The notes under the pieces: generated by a model
What the model was told of the DNA's origin: nothing
Seen by the model: only the letters and a program-made list of their open reading frames with translations
Database searches by the model: none
Program-made: the position numbers and the translations under genes
Shown here: piece by piece, positions 43,355 to 53,227 of the stretch
Numbering within the stretch: position 1 is the first letter of the stretch
How the letters are laid out: every line of letters starts with the position of its first letter
Source: Aeromonas eucrenophila
Lineage (GTDB): Bacteria > Pseudomonadota > Gammaproteobacteria > Enterobacterales > Aeromonadaceae
Reading direction: 5' to 3'
DNA length: 64,000 nucleotides
Assembly (NCBI RefSeq): GCF_000819865.1
Contig: NZ_CDDF01000014.1
Coordinates: forward strand, 141,007 to 205,006

Positions 43355-44734
43355 TTAACCCAGTTTGCGGGCGCGGTAGGTGCGCCCCTTGATCTTGCCT
43401 TCCTGCAACCGCTTGAGGGCGGCGCTCGCTACCTGACGCTTGACCGCCACGTAGGAGTATTGCTCGGAGATCTGGATCTTGCCGACGTCGCTGCCAGCAA
43501 TGCCGCCTTCGCCGGTCAGGGCGCCCAGGATGTCGCCGGCCCGTACCTTGCTCTTGCGACCCGCGTCGATGGAGAGAGTCGCCATCAGCGGTGCTATCGG
43601 TTTGATCTCGCGGCCAATTTCGCTCAGATCCCCTTGCGGGATGGGAGCCTGCTGGTACTCCTCGATCAGGTTGACGCGCTGGGCTTCGTTCGGCTGATAG
43701 AGGCTCAGGGCCAGGCCTTGCTGGCCGGCACGACCGGTACGACCGATGCGGTGCACGTGCACCTCGGGGTCATAGGTCAGCTCGTAGTTGATGACGGCGC
43801 CGAGCTCCTTGATGTCGAGGCCGCGGGCGGCCACATCGGTGGCCACCAGTATGGTGGCGCTACCGTTGGCGAAGCGTACCAGTACCTGATCCCGCTCGCG
43901 CTGCTCCAGATCGCCGTTCAGCGCCAGCGCCGAGAAGCCCTTGGCGGCCAGGTGATCGGCCACGTCGTTGCAGGCGCGCTTGGTGTTGCAGAACACCACG
44001 CAGGAGCTCGGCTGATGGTGGCTCAGCAGCCAGGTGAGGGCGTCGAGTCGCTGACCGGCGGGCACTTCATACAGCTTCTGCTCGATGGCGCTGCCTTCGT
44101 GCAGGGACTCCACGCTTACCTCGACCGGGTTGCGCTGCACACCGCGGCTCATCTGGGCGATCCCTTCCGGGTAGGTGGCGGAGAACAGCAGGGTCTGGCG
44201 GCGCTCGGGGGCATAGCTGATGACGCGGTTGATGTCTTCACCAAAACCCATGTCCAGCATGCGATCCGCCTCGTCCAGCACCAGCGTCTCCAGGCTGGAC
44301 AGCTCCAGGGTACCCTGCTCCAGATGCTTGAGGATGCGGCCCGGGGTACCGACGGCGATGTGGGCACCGAAGCCCAGGGTCGCTGATTGCGGTGCGGTGG
44401 GGGTGCCGCCGCACAGGGTCACCAGCTTGACGTTCGGCAGGGCGCGGGCCAGGCGACGGATCTCCTGGGCGACCTGATCCGCCAGTTCGCGGGTCGGGCA
44501 AAGCACCAGCGCCTGCACGTCGACGCGGTTGACGTTGAGCCGGGAGAGCAGGCCGAGGGCGAAGGCGGCAGTCTTGCCGCTGCCGGTTTTTGCCTTGGCG
44601 ATCAGATCTTTGCCGTCGAGCACCAGGGGCAGGCTCTGGGCCTGGATCGGGGTCATCTGCAGATAACCCAGGCTGGCGAGGTTCTCCAGCAGGGCGGGAG
44701 AGAGGTTGAGGCTGCTAAATTCGCTGTTGTTCAC
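43355..44734 (-). CDS. dbpA: ATP-dependent RNA helicase (DEAD-box)
   Basis: 459 residues, same length class as E. coli DbpA (457). Q motif region, Walker A AKTGSGKT, PTRELA, DEADRMLDMGF, SAT and HRIGRTGRAG are all present. The C-terminal domain (about 385-459), ending GRTYRARKLG, is the DbpA RNA-binding domain that recognises 23S rRNA hairpin 92. It assists large-subunit assembly. The start is GTG at 44734; the ribosome site is weak. Confidence 0.93.
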   Translation of the reverse strand: MNNSEFSSLNLSPALLENLASLGYLQMTPIQAQSLPLVLDGKDLIAKAKTGSGKTAAFALGLLSRLNVNRVDVQALVLCPTRELADQVAQEIRRLARALPNVKLVTLCGGTPTAPQSATLGFGAHIAVGTPGRILKHLEQGTLELSSLETLVLDEADRMLDMGFGEDINRVISYAPERRQTLLFSATYPEGIAQMSRGVQRNPVEVSVESLHEGSAIEQKLYEVPAGQRLDALTWLLSHHQPSSCVVFCNTKRACNDVADHLAAKGFSALALNGDLEQRERDQVLVRFANGSATILVATDVAARGLDIKELGAVINYELTYDPEVHVHRIGRTGRAGQQGLALSLYQPNEAQRVNLIEEYQQAPIPQGDLSEIGREIKPIAPLMATLSIDAGRKSKVRAGDILGALTGEGGIAGSDVGKIQISEQYSYVAVKRQVASAALKRLQEGKIKGRTYRARKLG

Positions 44735-44939
44735 AAGAGGACTCTATTTCGGGAAAACGGGCTGCGCTGTGCGCAAGGGCGCGCATTATACCAGAGAGTG
44801 CCGTCGCATGGGATGGATTGTGGCGGATTTTTGAACGCCTGCACCTGCCATGGGGGCAGGCGCCGCTGCGGAGGGATCGAAAGTGCGGGTGAAAATGCCG
44901 CAGGCCCGGCATCGCAGGCCATATTATCGCCAGCGACTA

Positions 44940-45283
44940 ATTATGCGCAAAATAGATAAACGTTTTTCACCCTTTTTGATTAAATATAATGATGCAGAGC
45001 CTGCCATTGCGGGCATGGCAGTGAACAGAGTCACAGTGCAATTTATGGGGATATATAGTCTGAAATTGATTAACTAAAATACAACTGTATGTTTTGTATA
45101 TAGTATTTATAGTTATTCCGGCTGATAGGTGACCACGCATGATGATTAATTAATTTAAAAACGTTTGTATTATTTCGCGTGCATATTTTTACCGCAGATT
45201 GTGATGGCTATCTGATTTTTAAATACGCAAATCACTATGATGGCGCCGGTCAAAAAATTACAACTCACTCAGGTGCTACTGGT
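44940..45283 (+). promoter_or_regulatory. AT-rich leader of the nucleoside transporter gene with possible CRP site
   Basis: About 340 bp clearly richer in A and T than its neighbours. TGTGATGGCTATCTGA at 45200-45215 matches one full CRP half-site and part of the other. CRP control would suit a nucleoside transporter. No other gene seen. Confidence 0.35.
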
Positions 45284-46489
45284 ATGGAATACGTTCACTT
45301 TGTGCTCGGACTCGTGATGGTCCTCGCTCTGGCGTTGCTGGCGAACCGCCACAACTGGAAACAGATCAAGCTGCGCTATATCGGTCAGCTGCTGGTGGTG
45401 GAACTGGCGCTGGCCTGGTTCATGCTGAACTCCGAAGTGGGTCTGGCGGTGGTGGGTGGCTTCGCTGCCGGCTTCACCAAGCTGATGGAATTTGCCAAAC
45501 AGGGTACCGACTTCGTGTTCGGTGGCCTGGTTAACGAGGGGGCCTTCTCCTTCTTCCTGATGGTACTGATGCCCATCGTCTTCATCTCAGTGCTGATCGG
45601 GATCCTGCAGTACATTCGCCTGCTGCCCATCGTCATTCGTGGCATCGGCACCGTACTGGCCAAGATCAACGGCATGGGCAAGCTGGAGTCCTTCAACGCC
45701 ATCAGCTCCATGATCGTCGGTCAGTCCGAGAACTTCATCGCGCTCAAGAACACCTTGCCGCACCTGAACGAGAAGCAGATGTACACCCTGGCGGCGACCG
45801 CCATGTCCACGGTGTCTATGTCCATCGTCGGTGCCTACATGCAGCTGATCGAGCCGCGCTACGTCGTGGCCGCCCTGGTGCTCAACATGTTCAGCACCTT
45901 CATCGTGTTGTCGCTGATCAACCCCTACGAGCCGGATAACTCGGTCACCGACATCAAGGCCCTCGCCGAAGGCGACGAGCACCACAGCCCGAAGAAAGAG
46001 AACTTCTTCGAGATGCTGGGCGAATACATCATGGCCGGTTTCTCCGTCGCCGTGATCGTGGCTGCCATGCTGGTGGGTTTCATCGCCCTGATCGCGCTCA
46101 TCAACTACCTGTTCGAGGCGGCGTTTGGCGTCAACTTCCAGTACGTCATGGGCTACATCTTCTACCCCATCGCCTGGATCCTGGGTATCCCGAGTGGTGA
46201 GGCGCTGCAAGCCGGCTCCATCATGGCGACCAAGCTGGTGACCAACGAGTTCGTGGCCATGATGGATCTGGGCAAGATTGCTGCCGAACTGTCCCCGCGC
46301 ACCGTAGGTATCCTCTCTATCTTCATGGTGTCGTTCGCCAACTTCAGCTCTATCGGCATCATCGCCGGTGCGGTGAAGGCGCTGAACGAAGAGAAGGGCA
46401 ACATGGTCTCCCGCTTCGGTCTGAAGCTGGTGTACGGCTCGACTCTGGTGAGCCTGCTCTCCGCCGTGATCGCCGGCATCATGATCTGA
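45284..46489 (+). CDS. NupC-type concentrative nucleoside transporter
   Basis: 401 residues, ten or so membrane helices. CNT-family markers: [11 protein letters not shown] (substrate/cation site), [16 protein letters not shown] and [14 protein letters not shown], then [17 protein letters not shown]. Closest to the NupC/YeiM(NupX) group; which one cannot be told. It imports nucleosides with H+ or Na+. ATG at 45284 ([13 protein letters not shown]) is chosen by family length; 35 upstream in-frame codons are rejected. Own terminator follows. Confidence 0.88.
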   Translation: MEYVHFVLGLVMVLALALLANRHNWKQIKLRYIGQLLVVELALAWFMLNSEVGLAVVGGFAAGFTKLMEFAKQGTDFVFGGLVNEGAFSFFLMVLMPIVFISVLIGILQYIRLLPIVIRGIGTVLAKINGMGKLESFNAISSMIVGQSENFIALKNTLPHLNEKQMYTLAATAMSTVSMSIVGAYMQLIEPRYVVAALVLNMFSTFIVLSLINPYEPDNSVTDIKALAEGDEHHSPKKENFFEMLGEYIMAGFSVAVIVAAMLVGFIALIALINYLFEAAFGVNFQYVMGYIFYPIAWILGIPSGEALQAGSIMATKLVTNEFVAMMDLGKIAAELSPRTVGILSIFMVSFANFSSIGIIAGAVKALNEEKGNMVSRFGLKLVYGSTLVSLLSAVIAGIMI

Positions 46490-46510
46490 TTCATCTCATC
46501 ATCATGCTGA

Positions 46511-46542
46511 TAAACCCCTGCCCAGGCAGGGGTTTATTTTTT
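46511..46542 (+). terminator. Terminator after the nucleoside transporter
   Basis: TAAACCCCTGCC/GGCAGGGGTTTA stem followed by T6. Confidence 0.9.
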
Positions 46543-46616
46543 CCAGGCTCGGAACTTTTCTATTTTATCCTGCTCTGAACGACTGAATAAAAATAACCCA
46601 GACGAAGGAGAGCAGG

Positions 46617-47207
46617 ATGAGATGGTGGATATGGGGGCTCGTTGCCCTGCTGGCCGGCTGCGCCGCCAAGGGGGACACGCCGGAAGAGAAGCGCGGTTAC
46701 GTGCAGGGCATGCGGGAACAGGTGCTGACCGAACTCTATCAGGAGAAGGCGAGCATCCGCGAGGAGGTGCAGCAGGCCAAGGGCTACGCGGTCTTCTCCA
46801 GCGTCAACAACAGCCTGATCTTCGTCAGTGCCGGCAGCGGCTTTGGCATGGTGAGAGACAACCAGAGTGGCAAAGACACCTACATGAGCATGGCCAATGC
46901 CGGTGTGGGACTGGGTCTTGGCATCAAGGACTTCAGGGCCCTGATCCTGTTCAACGACGCCGATGCGCTGAAACACTTCATCGAGGTGGGCTGGGAGGCC
47001 GGCGCCCAGGCCGATGCGGCGGCGCGCTCCGGCGACAAGGGCAGCGAGCTGTTCAATACCACGGGCAGCACCAATGCTAAGAAGGTGACCGTCTATCAGC
47101 TGACCCAGAGCGGTCTGGTGTTGCAGGCCACCCTGCAGGGCTACAAATACTGGGCCGATGACGAACTCAACGAGCCCGGCCCGGCAACGGTGCAGGCAGT
47201 GCAGTGA
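46617..47207 (+). CDS. SYLF-domain (Ysc84) lipoprotein
   Basis: 196 residues with a lipobox (LVALLAGC, Cys15). The rest is a SYLF/Ysc84 domain: GYAVFSSVNNSLIFVSAGSGFGMVRD, MANAGVGLGLGIKDFRALILFND and VGWEAGAQADAAARSGDKG. These domains bind lipids in eukaryotes; in bacteria they are envelope lipoproteins of unknown role. AAGGAG lies six bases before the ATG. Confidence 0.85.
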   Translation: MRWWIWGLVALLAGCAAKGDTPEEKRGYVQGMREQVLTELYQEKASIREEVQQAKGYAVFSSVNNSLIFVSAGSGFGMVRDNQSGKDTYMSMANAGVGLGLGIKDFRALILFNDADALKHFIEVGWEAGAQADAAARSGDKGSELFNTTGSTNAKKVTVYQLTQSGLVLQATLQGYKYWADDELNEPGPATVQAVQ

Positions 47208-47262
47208 CTCTCGTGTGTGCCAGATTGCTAAACCCGGTTGACCGCACCAGAGAGATAAAATG

Positions 47263-47291
47263 AAAGGGCCGCCAGAATTGGCGGCCCTTTT
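47263..47291. terminator. Bidirectional terminator
   Basis: AAAGGGCCGCC/GGCGGCCCTTT around AGAATT. Shared by the SYLF gene and the converging Big_2 gene. Confidence 0.85.
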
Positions 47292-47321
47292 GCTTATGTA
47301 GATTGGCTGGCTATGCCAGAT

Positions 47322-50300
47322 TTACAAGCTCAAGGTGTTACTGGTTACTCCATTTAGTTCAGCCGTGAAGTGGCTGTTACCGTTAAGCAGGAACACATAG
47401 GTATTACCCAGTCCCAGAGTGAGCAAGCCACCATTTATTTTCCAGATCACACTGTTGGTGATGTTTTGCGTACTGCCATCAGAGTAGTGGCCTATTGCGG
47501 TGAAGGTAATGGTACTTAGCAGCGGAGATAAGTTCAGTCCGCTCTGGCTGATGACGATGCTGGTCAGCACCGCATTACTGACGACTACGGGGTGGCTGGC
47601 AGGTGTACCTTGCACGTTGACACTGACGTTGGCACTCCCCGGTACCACCCCGGTGGCAAGCCCGGTCGAGGTGACCGTGAATACGCTAGGATCGCTGCTC
47701 TGCCAGTTGGCTTGTGCAGTGACATCCAGCGTCGTCAGGTTGCTGAGGGTGGCTGTGGCCTTGAGCTGTGCAGTGGTTCCCGCAGCCAAGGGGTTGATGG
47801 GATCAATGCTCACGCTGACTACCACCGCGTTGGACACGGTTACCTGCACAGTTGTGCTTTGGCCATCCAGCGTTGCTGTGATGGTCGCTGTGCCTGGCAG
47901 TACGCTGGTAACCAACCCGGTGTTGAGGCCGACGGCGGCAACAAGGGGGTTATTACTGGTCCAATTGACATTGGTCGTGACATCCACACTCGCGCCATTG
48001 CTGTAAATACCGTTGGCGGCGAGTTGACCGGTCAGGCCCGCGGCCAGGTTCAGCGGTGGTACCGTGATGGTGAGTCCACCCAGGTTGAGGACCGCGCTGG
48101 TGACGGTGACCGACACAGTTGCACTCTGACCGCTCAAGGTACCGGTGACGGTAGCTGTTCCCGGTTGCACGGCAGTGACCAGCCCCGAGTTAAGGCCTAC
48201 GGTGGCAGCAAGGATATTGCTACTGGTCCAACTGACATTGGCGGTCACATCCCGGCTGCTGCCATCGCTGAAGCTGCCTGTGGCACTGAGCTGACCGGTC
48301 AAGCCAGCTGCCAGCGACAAGGGCGGGACACTGATGGTCAGGCTACCCGGGTTGAGGGTGGCATTGGTGACGGTGACTGACAGGGCTGCGCTCTGTCCAT
48401 CCAGACTACCGGTAATGTTTGCGGTACCGGGAGCGACGGCGGTAACCAGGCCGGTATGGAGACCAACGGTTGCCACCGAGGGGTTATCGCTGATCCAGCT
48501 GACGTCGGTGGTGACGTCTCTGGTGCTGCCATCGCTATAGCTGCCATTGGCGGCCAGCTGACCGGTCAGACCGGCTGCCAGCGTCAGGGGCGGTGTCGCG
48601 ATGGTGAGTCCACCCGTATTGATAGTGGCATTGGTGACGGTGACCGACAGGGTGGCGCTCTGTCCATCCAGACTACCGGTAATGTTGGCGGTACCGGGAG
48701 CGACGGTGGTGACCAGGCCGGTATGGAGGCCGACGGTTGCCACCGAGGGATTATCGCTGATCCAGCTGACGTCGGTGGTGACGTCTCTGGTGCTGCCATC
48801 GCTATAGCCGCCATTGGCGGCCAGCTGACCGGTCAGACCGGCTGCCAGCGTCAGGGGCGGTGTCGAGATTGTGAGTCCACCCGTATTGATAGTGGCGTTG
48901 TTGACGGTGACCGACAGGGTGGCGTTTTGCCCATCCAGACTACCGGTAATGTTTGCGGTACCGGGAGCGACGGCGGTAACCAGGCCGGTATGGAGACCAA
49001 CGGTTGCCACCGAGGGGTTATCGCTAATCCAGCTGGCGTCGGTGGTGACGTTCCTGGTGCTGCCATCGCTATAGCTGCCATTGGCGGCCAGCTGACCAGT
49101 CAGACCCGCTGCCAGCGTCATGGGTGGCGTCGTGATGGTGAGTCCGCCTGCATTGATTGTGGCATTGGTGACGGTGACCGACAGGGTAGCGTTTTGGCCA
49201 TCCAGGCTACCGGTAATGGTCGCAGTACCAGGGGCAACGGCAGTGACCAGACCCGTTTGACTGACGGTTGCTATGGCAGGATCACTGCTGCTCCAATGGA
49301 CGTTGGCGGTGACATCGGCACTTGACCCATCGCTGTAGGTACCGCTCGCGGTCAGCTGGCTGCTCAGACCGTTAGCCAGTGTCAGTGGCGGTGTCGTGAT
49401 GGTGAGCCCACCAGCATTGAGGGTGGCATTGGTGACTGTAGCTGACAGGGTCGCAGTCTGACCATCCAGAGTGCCAGTAATAGTCGCGGTACCTGGGGTA
49501 ACAGCAGTGACCAGGCCGGTCAGGCTGATGGTTGCAACAGCGGGATCGCTGCTACTCCAGTGAACATCTGCCGTGACATTCTTGTTGGAGCCATCGTTAT
49601 AACTGCCAGTGGCGGAGAGCTGTTTGGTCTGGCCCGCAGCCAGAGTCAGAGGCGGCACAGTGATGGAGAGCCCGCCAGTTGTGAGGGTGATGTTGGTTAC
49701 CTCCAGTCTGACGGTGTTGCCGGTCACGTTCTGGAACTTGGCCGAGATGATGGTATCCCCTTCACTCACGGCGGTGGCTTCACCCTTCAAATCAATGGTG
49801 GCGACTCCGATGACGGAGCTGTCCCAATCCACCTGATCGGTCACATCCTGTGATGAGCTGTCGCTGAAGGTGGCGATGGCCTGGAACTGTTGTTTTGTCC
49901 CTTTGGGGAGTGAGCTGGTGGCTGGGGTGATCTGGATGGCAGTGGTGATGGCATTGGTGATGGTGAGGGTCGCACTGCGGCTGATGGAACCCAAGGTTGC
50001 AGTGATAGAGATCTGACCTGTGGATTTTCCAGTCACCAGCCCCAGGCTACTGACGCTTGCGACTGAGGCGTCGCTGCTGCTCCATTGCACCTGATCCGAG
50101 ACATTCTGGCTGGAGTTGTCAGTGAAGGTAGCGATAGCCCGCAACTGAGTTTTGGTGCCGAGGGCGATCGAACTGACTGCGGGAATGACCTGCAGAGTCT
50201 TGAGACTGGCGTTGGTGATCTTGACGCTGGTGCTGGCCGTGACCCCAAGCAGGTTGGCGGAGAGCGTGGTAGAGCCCGTGGCGACGCCGGTCACCAGCCC

Positions 50301-51131
50301 TGTGTTGTCCACGGTCGCGACAGCGGTGCTGCTACTCAACCAAGCCACTTGAGAGGAGACATCCTGCACGCTCTTGTCGTTAAACGTGGCCACGGCAGTC
50401 AAGTGGGCCTTGGTGCCTTTGGCGAGTTGGAGCTTGGCGGGGGTGATCTGGATCTTGCTGATGGTCAGATTGACCGATGAGACGTTGGTATGGCCTGTGA
50501 TGCCTTGTACGGTCGCGCTGACGATGGCATCGCCGAGGGCAAGAGCCGTCAGTTTCCCCTTGGCATCGACTTTCAAGACGGTCGGTTTGTTGCTCTGCCA
50601 AGTGGCTTGGGTGGACACATCCTTGGTGCTGTCATCGGAAAAGGTGGCGATGGCCTGTAATTGCAGTGACAAGCCTTTGGCTAATTTCGCGATAGGCGGG
50701 ATGACGGTGATCTTGGTGGCAATGGCATCGACGATGGTCAGCTCTGACTTGTTGCTGGTGACCCCCTGATAACTTGCCGTAATCTCCGTTGCACTGACTT
50801 TGAGCGTTTTGACCAGTCCTTTCTTATCGACGGTAGCAACATTGCTATCCGAGCTGCTCCAGGTGGCCAGGTCAGTGATGTCGGCTGTAGTGCTGTCGCT
50901 GTAGGTTGCGATGGCCAGATATTGGGTGCTTAAACCGAGTGGTGTGCTGGGGTTGACTTCGGCGCGCGCCTTGGTGCCTGCAGTGTCTGCAGAGATGTCG
51001 ATCCTGGTCAGCGTCTTGGCTGCGGGATCTGTGGGCGTGGTCGGTTTGCTCCCGCCTCCTCCGCCCCCACCGCAGCCGAATAAGAGGAGAGTCAGAAACA
51101 GTGAGAGAAATATATTCATTGTTCTATTCAT
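47322..51131 (-). CDS. Large Big_2-repeat lipoprotein, probable surface adhesin
   Basis: 1269 residues from ATG at 51131. Lipobox LLLFGC followed by seven Gly, then about fourteen bacterial Ig-like (Big_2) domains of 85-90 residues, each with the pattern L-x-x-G-x-x-x-Q-L-x-A-x-x-x-Y/F-S/N-D-G-S, W-x-S-S-D/N, V-A-T-V and G-L-V-T-x-V-x-P-G-T-A-x-I. No catalytic domain. Units in the C-terminal half are almost identical to each other at the DNA level. Such proteins are usually surface-displayed adhesins or invasin-like filaments. Monocistronic; AGGGG precedes the start. Confidence 0.9.
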   Translation of the reverse strand: MNRTMNIFLSLFLTLLLFGCGGGGGGGSKPTTPTDPAAKTLTRIDISADTAGTKARAEVNPSTPLGLSTQYLAIATYSDSTTADITDLATWSSSDSNVATVDKKGLVKTLKVSATEITASYQGVTSNKSELTIVDAIATKITVIPPIAKLAKGLSLQLQAIATFSDDSTKDVSTQATWQSNKPTVLKVDAKGKLTALALGDAIVSATVQGITGHTNVSSVNLTISKIQITPAKLQLAKGTKAHLTAVATFNDKSVQDVSSQVAWLSSSTAVATVDNTGLVTGVATGSTTLSANLLGVTASTSVKITNASLKTLQVIPAVSSIALGTKTQLRAIATFTDNSSQNVSDQVQWSSSDASVASVSSLGLVTGKSTGQISITATLGSISRSATLTITNAITTAIQITPATSSLPKGTKQQFQAIATFSDSSSQDVTDQVDWDSSVIGVATIDLKGEATAVSEGDTIISAKFQNVTGNTVRLEVTNITLTTGGLSITVPPLTLAAGQTKQLSATGSYNDGSNKNVTADVHWSSSDPAVATISLTGLVTAVTPGTATITGTLDGQTATLSATVTNATLNAGGLTITTPPLTLANGLSSQLTASGTYSDGSSADVTANVHWSSSDPAIATVSQTGLVTAVAPGTATITGSLDGQNATLSVTVTNATINAGGLTITTPPMTLAAGLTGQLAANGSYSDGSTRNVTTDASWISDNPSVATVGLHTGLVTAVAPGTANITGSLDGQNATLSVTVNNATINTGGLTISTPPLTLAAGLTGQLAANGGYSDGSTRDVTTDVSWISDNPSVATVGLHTGLVTTVAPGTANITGSLDGQSATLSVTVTNATINTGGLTIATPPLTLAAGLTGQLAANGSYSDGSTRDVTTDVSWISDNPSVATVGLHTGLVTAVAPGTANITGSLDGQSAALSVTVTNATLNPGSLTISVPPLSLAAGLTGQLSATGSFSDGSSRDVTANVSWTSSNILAATVGLNSGLVTAVQPGTATVTGTLSGQSATVSVTVTSAVLNLGGLTITVPPLNLAAGLTGQLAANGIYSNGASVDVTTNVNWTSNNPLVAAVGLNTGLVTSVLPGTATITATLDGQSTTVQVTVSNAVVVSVSIDPINPLAAGTTAQLKATATLSNLTTLDVTAQANWQSSDPSVFTVTSTGLATGVVPGSANVSVNVQGTPASHPVVVSNAVLTSIVISQSGLNLSPLLSTITFTAIGHYSDGSTQNITNSVIWKINGGLLTLGLGNTYVFLLNGNSHFTAELNGVTSNTLSL
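48320..49130 (-). repeat. Near-identical 267-270 bp tandem repeats in the Big_2 gene
   Basis: Three consecutive units, with matching positions near 48334, 48601 and 48871, differ by only a few bases each. Each encodes one Ig-like domain (89-90 residues). Less similar units lie on both sides. Confidence 0.8.
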
Positions 51132-51239
51132 GGGTATTCCCCTTGGATATCCGTGCTCATTGAGGATGACGTTTACATGTATTTTGCTGAGGGGCAGGCT
51201 GCACAAGAACAACATCTCTCTGCGAAGCCAGATATGGGT

Positions 51240-51660
51240 TAATCCATAAGGTATTGAATAATTACTAATTAAGTTATTTTTTAACCTGATTTAAAAACCA
51301 CAAAGCATATGTGTCCTTTAAGCTGCTGTTGGTGGGAAAACATAGAGTGATATTTTTATCATTTGCGTTTGTTAATATGTCTAGGCGAGGTTTCGAGGTA
51401 TTTCAATTTCTATTGATATAATTAAAAGTATGTTTTTTGACATTTCAGCCACAAGGCGGCCCCCATGAGGTCAGCGAAGGGATGAGAGATGGCATCGTCG
51501 GGCCGGTCGGATGCCTGGGTGGTGGCGGGGGAGGTGGGTGAGAAGGCTGGTGATGCTATGGCGAAGGTGCCGAGAGGCAAGCCGGGGATCCTTGGCTTGC
51601 CCTGTGGTGGTGTGCTGAAAAATTTATCTCAATGCGTCAGATTTTTGCTGAGCGAGGGGG
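51240..51660. other. Intergenic region, AT-rich in its first part
   Basis: About 190 bp (51240-51430) with long A/T runs lies upstream of the Big_2 gene and probably holds its promoter. The remainder contains an inverted repeat GGCAAGCC/GGCTTGCC at about 51577-51602. No gene seen. Confidence 0.4.
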
Positions 51661-51667
51661 CCTGATC

Positions 51668-52120
51668 TCAGCTCAGTTTTCCCTTCTGCAACCACTTGTC
51701 CAATGCGTTGGCGAAGCGCTGCTTGTCGGCGGCGTTGAAGGGGGCCGGGCCACCGGTCTGGACCCCGGCCGAGCGCAGCTCTTCCATGAAGTTACGCATG
51801 CCGAGCCGCGCCTGTATGGTCTCGCGGGTGTAGATCTCGCCGCGGGGATTGAGGGCTTCGCCACCGGCGTCGATCACCCAGGAGGCGAGCGGAATGTCCC
51901 CCGTTATCACCAGATCCCCCGGCATGACCTGCTGGGCGATGACATGATCCGCCACATCGAATCCTTTCTCTACCTGCTGGGTCTTGATGAAGGGAGAGGG
52001 AGGCACTCTGAGCCCCTGATTGGCCACTAGCGTGGTGACCACCTGGGCACGGTGGGCGGCGCGGTAGAGGATCTCCTTGACCGGGAGCGGGCAGGCATCG
52101 GCATCAACCCAGATGGGCAT
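51668..52120 (-). CDS. yaiI: YaiI/YqxD family protein (UPF0178)
   Basis: 150 residues. Typical start [18 protein letters not shown] and the [22 protein letters not shown] core. PIN-like fold of unknown activity. AGGAAG lies seven bases before the ATG. Confidence 0.9.
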   Translation of the reverse strand: MPIWVDADACPLPVKEILYRAAHRAQVVTTLVANQGLRVPPSPFIKTQQVEKGFDVADHVIAQQVMPGDLVITGDIPLASWVIDAGGEALNPRGEIYTRETIQARLGMRNFMEELRSAGVQTGGPAPFNAADKQRFANALDKWLQKGKLS

Positions 52121-52252
52121 GGCATGGCTTCCTGTGTCTGAAACGAGGGCCGTATCTTAACACGGCTGACGCAGGGGCACCGCCATGAGGCTGAGTCGGG
52201 CCCGGCTTTCGTGTAAGCTGGCTCGATGAACCGAAGCGAGAAGGATGAATGG

Positions 52253-53218
52253 ATGGATCGGGTGCCCAGTGATGTGATTTATGGCCTGACCCTGGATGGC
52301 AAGGGGGGCATGCAGCCGTTGGCGGCGGGGAGCGAGATCCCGGGACCGCAACCCAGCTGGTTGCACCTGGACTACGGCAATCCGGAGGCGGCCCGCTGGT
52401 TGCTGCAGACCCCTTTGCTCAACGAGGCGGTACGCGAGTCCCTGCTCGGCAAGAGCAACAGGCCCAAGCTGGTGCGGATGGGGGAAACCGTGCTGCTGAT
52501 CCTGCGCGGCATCAACCACAACAAGGATCACAGGCCCGAAGAGATGGTGGCACTGCGCATCTACATCACGCCGGATCTCATCATCAGCAGCCGCCGCCGC
52601 CCCCTGCTGTCGGAGACGGATGTCTTCGAGCAGCTGAAACTGGGTGGGGGGGCCGACTCTCCCGCCGACTGGCTGGTGGAGATCTGCGACGCCCTGACCG
52701 ACAGGGCGGGGGAATTTGTCGAAGTGCTGCACGACCAGATCCTGGATCTGGAGGAGATGGTGTTGCTGCGGGATCTGCCCGCCAATGGCCGGCTGGCGTT
52801 GATCCGCAAGCAACTCATCATGATCCGCCGCTACCTCTCCCCCCAGCGAGATCTGGTGGCCCGCCTCGCCAACGAGAAGATCAGCTGGCTGGATGAAGAC
52901 GACAGGCGTCGCCTGCTCGACATCGCCGATCGCTTGCGGCGCTGGCTGGACGATCTGGATGCCGGGGTTGCCCGTACCGCCGTGCTGGCCGACGAGATCA
53001 ACAACCTGATGGCGGAGGCGACCAATCGTCGCGCCTACCAGATGTCGGTGATGGCGCTGTTGTTCCTGCCTGCCAGCTTCCTGACCGGCCTGTTTGGCAT
53101 CAACCTGGGAGGGATCCCGGGGGCCGAGAGTCCGACCGCTTTCTGGATCTTCTGTGGATCCTTGTTGGCGCTGGCGACCGGGCTGGCCATCTGGCTCAAA
53201 CACCGGCGCTGGTGGTAA
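52253..53218 (+). CDS. zntB: Zinc transporter (CorA superfamily)
   Basis: 321 residues. A large N-terminal cytoplasmic domain (1-260) is followed by two membrane helices near the end (MSVMALLFLPASFLTGLFGIN and the last 25 residues), with the loop GINLGGIPG, which replaces the CorA GMN motif as in ZntB. ZntB moves Zn2+ across the inner membrane. ATG at 52253 has AAGGAT six bases upstream; ATG at 52226 would add nine residues without a clear site. It is nine bp before the MscS gene. Confidence 0.9.
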   Translation: MDRVPSDVIYGLTLDGKGGMQPLAAGSEIPGPQPSWLHLDYGNPEAARWLLQTPLLNEAVRESLLGKSNRPKLVRMGETVLLILRGINHNKDHRPEEMVALRIYITPDLIISSRRRPLLSETDVFEQLKLGGGADSPADWLVEICDALTDRAGEFVEVLHDQILDLEEMVLLRDLPANGRLALIRKQLIMIRRYLSPQRDLVARLANEKISWLDEDDRRRLLDIADRLRRWLDDLDAGVARTAVLADEINNLMAEATNRRAYQMSVMALLFLPASFLTGLFGINLGGIPGAESPTAFWIFCGSLLALATGLAIWLKHRRWW

Positions 53219-53227
53219 GGAGCACGC

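Noticed and set aside
47500-49853. Plus-strand frames across the Big_2 gene that look like repeated short proteins
   Set aside because: They follow the repeat periodicity of the minus-strand gene and vanish once the real frame is read.
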